DNA from: Prorocentrum cordatum
Lineage: Eukaryota > Sar > Dinophyceae > Prorocentrales > Prorocentraceae
DNA: 38,269 nucleotides
Direction: 5' to 3'
NCBI GenBank assembly: GCA_963575745.1
Contig: CAUYUJ010008125.1
Location: 429,334-467,602, forward strand
Shown: piece by piece, positions 28,946 through 37,773 of the stretch
Layout: the number at the start of each line of letters is the position of its first letter
Position numbering within the stretch: position 1 is the stretch's first letter
Program-made: the position numbers and the translations under genes
Notes under the pieces: generated by a model
Seen by the model: only the letters and a program-made list of their open reading frames with translations
Databases searched by the model: none
What the model was told of the DNA's origin: nothing

Positions 28946-29065
28946 CCTTACCCATCCCCCTGCTCGTCTCCCTGCTCATATGCCGACTCCCTCCCCTCCT
29001 CCTCCTCCTCCCCCTCCTCCTCCTCCTCCTCCTCCTCCTCCTGCTCCGCCTCCTCCATGTACGCA
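28905..29065. repeat. (TCC)n tracts
   Basis: Two TCC runs (28907-28937 and 28990-29053) around a CCCTGCTCGTCTCCCTGCTC stretch. Confidence 0.85.
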
Positions 29066-29186
29066 GGTGCCATTTTGTGCGGTTGCGCATAACACGATAA
29101 AATAAGGCAAAGGTTCAGTTTTGGAGTTCCAGGCTCACTGTGGCACGCGTCCGCTGATCGAGAACACATCAGCGCAATGAGAAATG

Positions 29187-29557
29187 AATGGGTGGGAGGG
29201 GTAGGATGTCAGATATGGTGCGGGCGCACCTAGCTTGTCTCCCTCTCTCTCTCCCCTCCTCCCCGCCTCCCCGCCTTCCGTCCTTCCCCTCCTCTCCTCC
29301 CCGCCCTCGCCTCATCCTCCCCCTGACAGCAGAGGGCTCGCCGCGCGGAGGTGTGGCTGCGCGACGACGACCTCGCCGAGGCCTGGGGCTCCCTTTGGTT
29401 CCAGTGCCGCGCGTCGGGGGAGCGTTTGCAGGAGAAGGGAAGGGGGCGATCAACAGAAAGGGGCACGGGGAAGGGACGGGAGATGGGAGACGAGAGATGG
29501 GAGAGGCAAGCTAGGTGCGCTCGCGCCATAGCTGACATCCTAGTCCCCCAGGCCATT
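29187..29557. repeat. Inverted pair of the 40-bp end-repeat enclosing a possible exon
   Basis: GGATGTCAGATATGG...GCGCACCTAGCTTGTC (29201-29242) faces CAAGCTAGGTGCGC...CATAGCTGACATCCTA (29508-29552). The interior is a TCC-rich left half, a GC-rich centre and a GGA-rich right half. It is either one TIR element of about 360 bp or two introns, carrying the repeat in opposite orientation, on either side of an exon. Confidence 0.65.
29333..29431 (+). CDS. Possible short internal exon
   Basis: A pyrimidine tract ending CCCCCTGACAGCAG precedes 33 in-frame codons: RARRAEVWLRDDDLAEAWGS, then LWFQCRASGERLQ. The segment ends at CAG|GAGAAG, a possible GA donor. Length is 99 bases, phase 0 at both ends. 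Tryptophan-rich amphipathic composition looks real, but it lies inside an inverted repeat and may be the centre of a mobile element instead. No family recognised. Confidence 0.3.
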
Positions 29558-29689
29558 CCTTCCCGCTGCGGTGTTTTTTCACTAAAGGCCGACGTGTGTC
29601 CTGGCGGACTGGATTCGAAGCATGACCCCATAGTGTGATGCTCAATCAGAGACGGGAGCTGTTTGTTCAAAGGGTGCGCAGGAGGAAGA

Positions 29690-29925
29690 GGAAGAGGATG
29701 ACGACGAGGAAGAAGGAGGCCGATGAGGACCAACGGCAGCAGGAGCAGGAGTACGAAGAGCGGGAGGAGCAGGAGGACCAGGGGAAAGCGGAGGAGGGGA
29801 AGCGAGCGGGGCAACACCGACGAGGAAGCATTCGGATCCAGAATTTTAGCTCGCGCTTGGGCGATAAGACCACTCTGAACGGCGGGCAAAGCGCCGATTC
29901 TAGAATGAGGCCAACGCTGCAGATT
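29690..29925 (+). repeat. Dispersed repeat, plus-strand copy (partner at 28725-28945)
   Basis: See the minus-strand copy for the shared blocks. Between this and 30050 the sequence is unique and without a recognised gene. Confidence 0.55.
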
Positions 29926-30069
29926 CAAGCTGTGCAATTGAACACGGCACCATCTGAGAAACCACCTTTTTGAACTCCTGAGCGCTAGTGACCAATTTGA
30001 AGGATAGCAGGGACATCGCTCGGACAGGATCCGGGAGTATTGCTCATTATGCGGAAGTGTTGAATGTAG

Positions 30070-30360
30070 GAGGATGGATGAGGGAGGAGGGAGGGAGGAA
30101 AGGAGGGAGAGTAGAGGGAGAGAGCCAGGTATGCGTGGTGGGGCGCACGCCCAAGCGGGGAGAATGGCGAGCCTTCGGGCTGTCCTCGGGCCGATCTGCG
30201 AAGGATGGGGGAGGGAGGGAGAGCGGGAAGGAGGGAGCGAGGGAGCGAGGGAGCGAGGGAGGGAGGGAGGAGAAGGAGGAGGAAGATGAGGCGAAGGAGG
30301 AGGAGGAAGAGGAGGAGGAGGAGGGCTGTCATTATCGTCGTCGTCGTCGTCGTCTGCACT
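30070..30360. repeat. GGGA/GGA purine tracts then (CGT)n
   Basis: GGGAGGGAGGAG-type repeats at 30070-30120 and 30205-30322, followed by (CGT)n at 30334-30354. Confidence 0.8.
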
Positions 30361-30419
30361 GTGCACTGTCACACTTTTCACTTAGTATGGGCTGCGTCCA
30401 AGACTCCGTTGCCCCAACT

Positions 30420-30444
30420 CCGAACCGAACCGAACCGAACCGAG
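30420..30444. repeat. (CCGAA)n pentamer
   Basis: About four and a half copies of CCGAA, directly before the large GAT block. Confidence 0.8.
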
Positions 30445-30454
30445 GAAGGGAGGA

Positions 30455-31367
30455 AGATGAGTATGATGATGATGGTGATGATGATGCTGATGCTGATGCT
30501 GCTGCTGATGCTGATGATGATGCTGACGATGCTGCTGTTGTTGTTGTTGTGGTTGTTGCTGCTGTTGCTGTTGCTGTTGTTGTTGTTGTGGTTGTTGTTG
30601 TTGTTGCTGTTTATGATGGTGATGATGATGATGGTGCTGATTAGAATGATGATGCTGCTGATGCTGATACTTATGATGCTGGTGATGCTGCGGCTCCGAC
30701 TGATGATGATGATGATGCTGCTGATGATGATGATGATGATGATGATGATGAGTGTGGTGATGATGATGATGATGATGATGCTGATGCTGATGATGATGAT
30801 GATGATGATGACGATGATGACGATGACGATGACGATGGCGCTGACGATGACGACGATGATGATTAGGATGCTGCTGCTGATGGTGATGATGCTGATGAGG
30901 ATGAGGAGGATCATCAGGATGATGACGAGGATGAGCATGATAATGAGGATGCTGATGATGATGTTGTTGATGCTGCTGCTGATGCTGCTGATGATGGTAA
31001 AACTGCTGCTCATGATGATCATGATGATGATGATCATGATGATGATGATGATGTTGGATGATGCTGATGCTGGTGATGCTGGTGATGATGAGGAGGATGA
31101 GGTTGAGGATGATGAGGATACTGATGATGCTGATGATGCTGGTGATGATGCTGATGATGATGATGCTGATGCTGATGCTGATGCTGATGCTGACGATGAT
31201 GATGCTGATTATGCTGATGATGCTGCTGATGATGATGATGATGCTGCTGATGCTGCTGCTGCTGCTGATGCTGCTGCTGATGATGATGATGCTGATGATG
31301 ATGATGATGATGATGGTGATGATGCTGATGATGATGATGATGATGATGAAGTTGACGATTTTGAGGG
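30455..31367. repeat. (GAT/GCT)n mega-microsatellite, first half
   Basis: About 900 bases of GAT triplets mixed with GCT, GTT, GGT and GAC. The triplet phase is kept over long stretches, so all frames are open (Asp/Ala, Met/Leu, His/Gln/Ile). No gene is inferred. Confidence 0.95.
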
Positions 31368-31619
31368 GGAGTCGGAGGTGTAGGAGGATGATATGGGGGA
31401 GGCCGAGGAAGGTTAGGAGGAACACGAAGATGCTGAGGAGGAGGAAAAGGAGAAGGATGACGAGGAGGAGGAAACGGAGGATGAGGAGGAGCACGAGGAG
31501 CAGGCAGCTGGAAAGAAGGAATGGGGGAGGACTAAGGGAGAAGGAGGGGGATGCAACAAAGAGCGGGGAGGTAGGAGCGATGAGGAAGGTGAAGGAGAGG
31601 AACGTCAGGTGGTGGACGA
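31368..31619. repeat. GGA-rich interruption
   Basis: Purine-rich GGAGGA and GAAGGA sequence between the two GAT blocks. Confidence 0.8.
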
Positions 31620-32055
31620 GGCCGTTGATGATGATTATGATGATGGTGATGGGGATGGTGATGGTGGTGATGATGCTGCTGCTTGTGGTGATGATGATGC
31701 TGCTGATGCGGATGCTGCTGATGATGCTGATGAGGATGATGATAGTCATTATGATCTTACTGTTTAGGATGCTAGTGATGATGATGACGAGGACGCTGAA
31801 GCTAATGACGGTGATGCTTATTCTGATGACGGCGATAAGGATGATGGTGGTGGTGCTGCTGCTGACGATGATGATGCTGATGTCGATGTCGATGGTGATG
31901 ATGATGACTATGATGATGATATTGATGATGCTGAGGAGGAGGATGACGATGATGATGACGATGATGATGATGACGATGATGAGATTGATGATGATGATGA
32001 TGGTGATGCTGATGATGCTGATGCTGCGGAGGATGATGATCATGCTGCTGATGAC

Positions 32056-32101
<46 letters not shown>

Positions 32102-32436
32102 CTGATGATGCTGGCCATGATGATGCTGCCGATGATGATGTTGCTGCCGATGCTTATGGTGATGATGATGGTGATCCTGATGCTGATGCTGATGCTGATG
32201 ATGATTATCATGGTGGTGGTGATCATGGTGATGGTGATGATGCTGACGATGATGCTGATGATGATGGTGGTGGTGGTGGTAGCTGTGATGATGATGCTGA
32301 TGCTGATGCTGATGGTAATGCTGATGCTGCTGATGATGATAATGATGCTGATGATGATGCTGATGATGATGATGGTGGTGGTGGTGGTGGTGATGATGAC
32401 GCTGATGCTGATGATGATGACGATGATGTTGATAAT

Positions 32437-32467
<31 letters not shown>

Positions 32468-32486
32468 ATAATGATGATGCTGCTGC

Positions 32487-32541
<55 letters not shown>

Positions 32542-32545
32542 CATG
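31620..32545. repeat. (GAT/GCT)n mega-microsatellite, second half
   Basis: Continues the GAT/GCT block for another 920 bases, ending in nearly pure (GAT)n at 32485-32540. Confidence 0.95.
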
Positions 32546-33059
32546 GCTACGCATCTAAAGCTCAGCGTACGGGAGTATGGCGGGGGAGCAACGAGTAGCG
32601 CAACGCCTTCTCCGCAGCTGTTCGTGCTCGGGTGGCCCCGCGCGGCGCCCCCCGACCCGCTGCAGCGGCCCTGCAGTAGAGGCTGGCCTCCCACCTAGGG
32701 CCGCTGAGGCGGCGCGCGGCGGGCGACAGCCCCCCAGCCCGACGGCCGGGCTGGACCGCGGCAGGGAGGAGGTGGCGCCGCGGCGCTAGACCCAAATTCC
32801 CGGGTCCGCCCCACGGGGTGTTGGTCGCCCCGCGGGGGCAAGAGGCGGGCGCAGTGGCGCACCATCGCCTCATAGCGAGGGCCCCGCTGGGGCCAGGGCC
32901 CTCGGCGCGAGCAGAGGCGGCCGAAGCCGCCACCGCGACTGCCGAGGGCCAATCCAGCGGCGGCCGTGCCGGAGGGAGCAGCAGCCGCGTCGGCCCTCGC
33001 CAGCGTTGCCAAGCCGGAGGTTGCCTCGGCGTCGGGCGCGAGCGAGGCAGCTCCAGCCC
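32546..33059. other. GC-rich interval upstream of the DIRS-like element; no gene recognised
   Basis: Strongly GC-rich and open in several frames, without recognisable motifs. It may hold the 5' terminal repeat and untranslated region of the following element. I could not find its partner repeat at the 3' side. Confidence 0.4.
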
Positions 33060-34617
33060 ATGGACCCCCGCGGCTTGCGGGGAAAGCGCAAGGGGGCGGA
33101 CGAGCAACTTGCCGAGGACGCGGTCGTTCCTGCTACGAAGCCTCGCAGGGGCCCAGGGCGCCGCAAGAAGGCGAAGAGCGATGGACCGCGCGAGCGTCCC
33201 CCGCAGCGGGGGCCGACCCCCGAGCCATGGGTAGCGGTCGGCGATAAGTCGTGCTTCACCCCTTTCACGGCAGTGGGGAGTGGTGATGTGCTCGAGGTCC
33301 GTGGCGAGGCGAACGGCGACGTCGGTCGCTTCCTCGTGGAAGCGGAGGGCGAGGCTTTCAGTGTCGACGGGGAGGACGGCGCCTTCCTCGAGGCCATTTT
33401 CCTCGACGTCGTCGAGGGCGTGGGCGTCAACTACCTGCGTCGCCTCCCGCAGGGGGGCAAGGGGAAAGGGGCTCCTCCACTTTTGCGACGAGGCCGCTGA
33501 AGGGTGCAAGGTGGAGGGCCCCGACGTGGGCCGCGAGCTGGCGTGCATGGGCGCGTGCCGCTTGAGGCCTGATGTCCAGCGTGAGCTGGGGACAGCGCCG
33601 CCTCCGCCCAGCGAGGTGGGCGATGCCCCGATGGCGGGCCCCGCTGGGGGAGCGTCCGTCTTCGACGACGACGACGACGCCGAGCGGGCCCCGCTCCCTC
33701 CGCCCGCCTTCCCGCCAGTTGGTGTCAGGCGGCCCGACCTCGAGAGGGAGCTGGCGGAGCTCTGGCAGAGGAGTGGGGGTGGCGATCCAGTGGGTCCGAG
33801 GCGGGCAGACAGCAAAGCTGACGACGCTAAGGTTGACGATGTGCTCGCCGCCAGGGCGGAGCGCCACCGTGGGAGTGCACGGGGGGGCCCGCCCGAGGAT
33901 GACGCGCGCCCAAGGCCGGGCGCATCAAGTTATCGCCGGTGGTGGTGGACGAGGGCGATGCGCCCGACGAGAAGACGAATTTCGCTGGGCTCCTCCTCGC
34001 GCGGGCGAGGATATAGCGTCCTTCGCTCGCCAGTGCCTGGGGCAGCTCTTGCAGTTGGCGATCGAGGAGGTCGAGTGCTAACTGAGCATTCGAGGCGGTG
34101 GCGCCGCGTCGGGGCAGATTCTGTCAGCTGCGCGATTCCTGTCGCACCTTGTGACCCGTGGTCCACGCGCAGTACCCTGCAGTGACGCTGGGCGAGACAG
34201 GCTGCGAGATGAGGGCGCTCGCCGAGGTTGTGAGCGCCATCTTGATCGGCGACCTTTTGGGGGTGGCCGACCTGTGCGCGCAGAGGCTCAAGAGCTGCCA
34301 GGCCAGGATCCATGGGGGCAGCCCCAGCCTCGCCGCGCAGCGCGAGCTGGCCCCTCGGCCCGCCGAAGCAGATTCTGGTCGGGCAGTTGGAGCTGCGGCG
34401 GGCGAAGCTCGGCGAGATCGAGGAGATATGGAAGGGGGCCGAGCGGCTCCCGGGCAAGGGGCTGGGGGGCCCCGCCGGGGCGCATCCCGAGGCGGCCCGT
34501 CGGGCCAGCGCAGCGGCGAAGAAGGAGGCTCGGCGTCGGGGCGAAGCAGTGCAGGGCGGCCCGCGTCGGCCGACTCCAGGCCCTGCTGGGGCGGTAGCAG
34601 CCCAGCCCGCGGGGTAG
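33060..34617 (+). pseudogene. gag-like region of the DIRS-like element
   Basis: An ATG at 33060 opens MDPRGLRGKRKGADEQLAED, then a basic GRRKKAK patch and an acidic domain (LEVRGEANGDVGRFLVEAEG...). Near 33470 the reading shifts frame to LHFCDEAAEGCKVEGPDVGR and continues through RRPDLERELAELWQRSGGG and KVDDVLAARAERHRG to about 33905. It shifts again to FARQCLGQLLQLAIEEVEC and a TAA at 34079-34081, then resumes at 34158 with VHAQYPAVTLGETGCEMRAL, LLGVADLCAQRLKSCQA and QRELAP. The last frame (about 34360-34617) reads LELRRAKLGEIEEIW. The order (short basic start, chromo/SH3-like strand-rich part, leucine-rich helices) matches elements I remember from dinoflagellates. Function as gag is by position only. 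Confidence 0.5.
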
Positions 34618-34845
34618 CCAGCTCCGAGGAAGGGCAGAGGGCCGAGGAGGACGCCGAGGGCGCGTCCGCATCGGGGCCCGGTGCCCCCCAATGCTCAGGG
34701 CGAGGGCGAGCCCCCGCCGGGGGCATCCGCCTCGCCCCCTGTCCCGCGGCCAGAGCCCCATAGGAGATTGCCGATGGGCCTCCCGACGAGGGCCCCCCGG
34801 CGTGGCCTCTCGGTCAGCCCGACGTGTCCCTCGTTGAGATGCAGG

Positions 34846-36180
34846 CTGCATGCGGCCGCTGAGCGTCGAACTGTGCGCCGCGGCGGCGGGCCCTCGGCTG
34901 CCGCGACGAGGCGCGGCGGTTGGTCGCCGAGCGGCGCTCCCCTCGCGGAGGGGCGCGCTGGGCAAGCGCGAGTTCGACGAGATAGTCATGTGCGCGATGG
35001 CCGCCCTCTTGCTCGTCAGCGACGCGCGCCGCCCTCTGGACTGCCGCCCCGTTGACGCCTCCGCCCGAACAGCGCGGCGGCGCGTCCGTTGGCGCTCGCC
35101 TGGCCGAGGGGGGGCGCGGGCAGCGCTGCTGCGCGCCTCTGTGCCCGAGGCGCTGCGCGAGAGGCGCATCGTCGCCGTGGAGTTCTTCGGTGGCATCGGC
35201 GGACTCAGGGTGAACTTGGATTGCCTCCGCGCGCGTGTCGCCGGCGCCAGCTTCGCCGAGGCCGGCGAGGCAGCCGAGGAGGTGCGTCGGCGCCATTGGC
35301 CAGGTGCATCGGCGCCGCTGGCCAGGTGGTCCGACGTCGTGCAGGTGGGCCGCAAGCGGCTTGAGGACCTGCGTCGAGCGTTTCCTGGGGCGACAGCTGT
35401 GGTTGCTGCCTGCGGCCCGCCCTGCCAGGGCGTATGCGGACTCGTGCGCGAGAGGGGCGGGGCTCGCCGACCCCCGGTCCGCCCTCCTCTTTTTGAGGCC
35501 CCCCCGGCCGCAGGTCGCGCTCAGGATCGTCTTCCGCGACTTCCCCGTCGTCGATTTCTGTGGGAACGTGGCCTCGATGAGGCTGTAGGGTGCCATAGTG
35601 ACGTCGGAGGCCCAGGCTCGCCACCCGCCGTGCATGGACTTCGTCGGAGTCTCTGCTGTGGCGCGCCCTCGGCTGCATTGGCCCAACTTCACCGTCGTGG
35701 AAACGGGGGGGGTAAAGGTCGCGGCGGGTGACCTCGTGGACCTGGTCGAGGTCGACCCGGGTCGGGCTTGGCCAGCGCCACAAGAGCAGCGCCTGCCGAC
35801 ATTCGCGCGCGCAGCGCCTCGCATGCTGCCAGGGCGCCATCCGGGGTGGATCGAAGGGGCGAGCGCTGGTCGGACGATGGGCGCCGGTTCCCACCGCGCC
35901 AGCACCTGCCGCAGTGCCTCCTCGAGCTGACCGCGGAGGCCGACGCGGCGTGTTCTGAGTGGCCCAAGACATGAGTCGTGAGCTCGAGCCCAGTGGCGAC
36001 AGGAACCGATCAGGAGACGCTCGTCGGCCTGGGCGCGCGCTCGGCGGGCGGCGGCGGCTGGGCGAGCTCGACTGGGCTGGGGCGCGTGGGCTTGAAGACG
36101 AGCGATGCTCGCAGCTCGGCAACGCCTTCCACGCCGCGGTAACTGCGTGGCCGGCGGGCCAGGGGCTCCATGGCGCTGGC
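34846..36180 (+). pseudogene. C5-cytosine DNA methyltransferase of a retroelement (frameshifted)
   Basis: Transfers a methyl group from S-adenosylmethionine to cytosine C5. Helical lead-in GKREFDEIVMCAMAALLLVS (34962-35021). Motif I FFGGIGG at 35183-35203 (SAM binding). DV-type motif III in WSDVVQVGRKRLEDLRRAFPG (35327-35389). Motif IV GPPCQG at 35414-35431, with the catalytic Cys codon intact at 35423-35425. A frameshift near 35445-35460 leads to LADPRSALLF (motif V) and CGNVASM at 35559-35579, where motif VI ENV has become GNV, losing the catalytic Glu. Next come an in-frame TAG at 35586 and motif VIII-like ARPRLHW from 35661. A target-recognition-like PTFARAAPRMLPGRHP (about 35796) and RWSDDGRRFPPRQHLPQC follow. 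Motif X LGNAFHAAVTAWPAGQGL starts at 36115. Inactive copy. Confidence 0.85.
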
Positions 36181-36433
36181 CCCCTGGAGGAGCCCCCGGC
36201 GCCCAGTGCGGCCCAGCGCGCGTTCTATATGTGCGCGCCGAAGCGGGGGGCCGTCACGGTGCGAGCCCCTTGCCGCGCAGAGGTTCGGGGCGCTCGCCCG
36301 TCCGCCCTCGGGGCGCAGCTCCGACGAGCTCATGGGCAGCGCAGCGCTAGGACAGGACAAGCCCGCCGCGCGGACCGCTGAGGCAGCGGCGCGCGGCTGG
36401 GGCTCGGAGCGCTGCGCCGCGACAGGCTTGGCC

Positions 36434-36500
36434 GCGGGTCATGGTTGATCAGAGGCGCCGGCCGCGGGCCATTGTTGATCAGAGGCGCCGGGCGCGGGGC
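36434..36500. repeat. Short tandem duplication
   Basis: TTGATCAGAGGCGCCGG is present twice, about 32 bases apart, between the methyltransferase and RNase H remnants. Confidence 0.75.
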
Positions 36501-36519
36501 CGCGCGGTGGCCGCGAAGT

Positions 36520-36800
36520 TCCGCCGGCCCCGCTGCGTCGATGAGCTGGGCTTCCAAATCGCGCGCGACGCGGCGCGCTCCGATGCAAGATGCGTCATTC
36601 CAAGGCCCTCGGTTCGAGGGTGTGTATGTGCGTGGATTTGCAGGTGGCCGTCGCTGTCGCCGCGGGAGGCCGCTCGTCGTCGACGCGCCTTAATGCCGCG
36701 CTGCGTCGCATCGACGCATTCTGCCTCGCCGCCTTCAGCGCCCTGTGCTTCGCGTGCGCCCGCGCGGCGGACAATCCCGCGATGGCCCCGGGCCGCGGGC
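36520..36800 (+). pseudogene. RNase H-like domain of the DIRS-like element
   Basis: Pieces in shifting frames read RCVDELGFQIARDAARSDAR (about 36531), DASFQGPRF (about 36588) and VCMCVDLQVAVAVAAGGRSS, then RLNAALRRIDAFCLAAFSAL and CARAADNPAMAPGR (36618-36793). Related elements have a HINxLELxA start, a VDSQVxLxVxAKGRSSSxxLN centre and a RTADNPADxPSR end, which I interpret as the RNase H-like fold found after reverse transcriptase in DIRS-type elements. The last Asp (NPAD) reads Met here. The missing reverse transcriptase is the main oddity. Confidence 0.55.
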
Positions 36801-36888
36801 AGCGGGTCCTAAGAGGACGAGGGCGGTCGGCGCCGCGGCCGTCAGGGGGCGTCGAAAGGCAGCGGGGGCAGCGTTGGGTGGGCTGGGC

Positions 36889-37680
36889 GACAGTGTCCCC
36901 GCGATGGGAGCGCTGAAGCAGTGCTCAGAATTCGCTCCTCATTTTTTCCTGTGGGCCATTGGAGACCCCGCGCTGTCCCGTGCAGTTGGCCTCGGCAGGC
37001 TAGGCCAGCTATGCGCCGAGCGCGTCGATCATCTTTGGGTGGTGGGGGGTGGTGGGCCACCTGCGCCCTCGCAGTAGTCCAGCATTTCCCCCCGATGGCG
37101 ACGCGTTGACTGCCGTCGGCGCGGCGCCGGAAGTTTGCCTGGGGCGAGCTGGAGCTGCCTGGGGGGCCTCGCCGACGAAGCAATCGGTGGCGTTGGCGCT
37201 CGCGGGGGTAATGGTACAGGCGGGGCAAGCTATCGCCGTGGCTCAAGGTTTCCTTTGCGCGCTGCAGACCGGTCCTCGCGATCCGCATGCGCGGCGTCGC
37301 GATCGCGAGGGCAGGGGCAAGTGCCATCGTCAATCGTCCGCTCGCCAGGAGTGGGCAGCGGTTGAGTCAGCCTGAAGTTGTCAGTGCCGATGATGCAAAG
37401 CTGGTGGGGTGGCTTTCCAAAGTCTTTCAAGGGCTCCTGTCAAGTAATCCTTTGGTTGCGCAGCCTCCTCGGGCTTTCCGTGGCCTCTTCCATGGGTCCC
37501 TGCGGATGCTTGGGTTGTCTTTGTTTGGGTTCAATATGCATGGCCTGAGGAGGGAGTCGCCCGCCTCTGCCACGTCTTTGGGGGCATCAGCGGCGCGGCC
37601 CTGTGAGGGGGAGGCTGTGGCGCAGTTGCAAAAGTCAGAATTTCCCGAGAAGGAGTTGGCAACTTTTTCCCAACCGTCCT
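36889..37680 (+). pseudogene. Tyrosine recombinase of the DIRS-like element
   Basis: Integrates circular element DNA through a covalent phosphotyrosine. The N-terminal SAM-like part reads CSEFAPHFFLWAIGDPALSR, then ERVDHLWVVGGG (36924-37064). A second frame, from about 37178, reads KQSVALALAGVMVQAGQAIA, then GFLCALQTG, which aligns with the helix before the first catalytic Arg (LLRTGE). The third frame, from 37340, reads RSGQRLSQPEVVSADDAKLV, PPRAFRGLFHGSLRMLGLSL and FNMHGLRR, with the H-x-x-R box at 37539-37553. Between it and EAVAQLQ (37611-37631) the expected stretch is shortened. The position of the nucleophile tyrosine appears to read Cys (TGT at 37602-37604). Confidence 0.65.
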
Positions 37681-37717
37681 GTGATGTTGGATCTTCGTTT
37701 TCAAGAGACGGTCCCCG

Positions 37718-37772
37718 CGTTCCTCTCCTCTTCTCTCCTCGTCCTCCTCCTCCCCTCCCTCCTCCTTCTCCC
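37718..37772. repeat. CTC/TCC pyrimidine tract
   Basis: CCTCTCCTCTTCTCTCCTCGTCCTCC-like sequence between the end of the DIRS-like element and the terminal satellite. Confidence 0.75.
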
Positions 37773-37773
37773 A

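Larger units (their letters stand above)
33060..37680 (+). mobile_element. Degenerate tyrosine-recombinase (DIRS-like) retroelement encoding a C5-DNA methyltransferase
   Basis: Four recognisable regions follow each other on the plus strand: a gag-like region (33060-34617), a C5-cytosine methyltransferase (34846-36180), an RNase H-like domain (36520-36800) and a tyrosine recombinase (36889-37680). All are broken by frameshifts or stops. A methylase between gag and recombinase, plus tyrosine rather than DDE integration, points to the DIRS order. I find no reverse transcriptase block; it may be deleted (only 350 bp separate methylase and RNase H) or too decayed. Terminal repeats were not identified, so the boundaries are those of the readable coding sequence. 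Confidence 0.7.

Noticed and set aside
30382-32694. 770-codon minus-strand open frame (Ile/Ser/His/Gln runs) and 546-codon plus-strand frame (Met/Leu)
   Set aside because: Both are translations of the same GAT/GCT microsatellite; neither has a non-repetitive core.
34288-35355. 355-codon minus-strand frame opposite the methyltransferase
   Set aside because: It is the shadow of the GC-rich methyltransferase coding strand, where the motifs FFGGIGG and GPPCQ are found.
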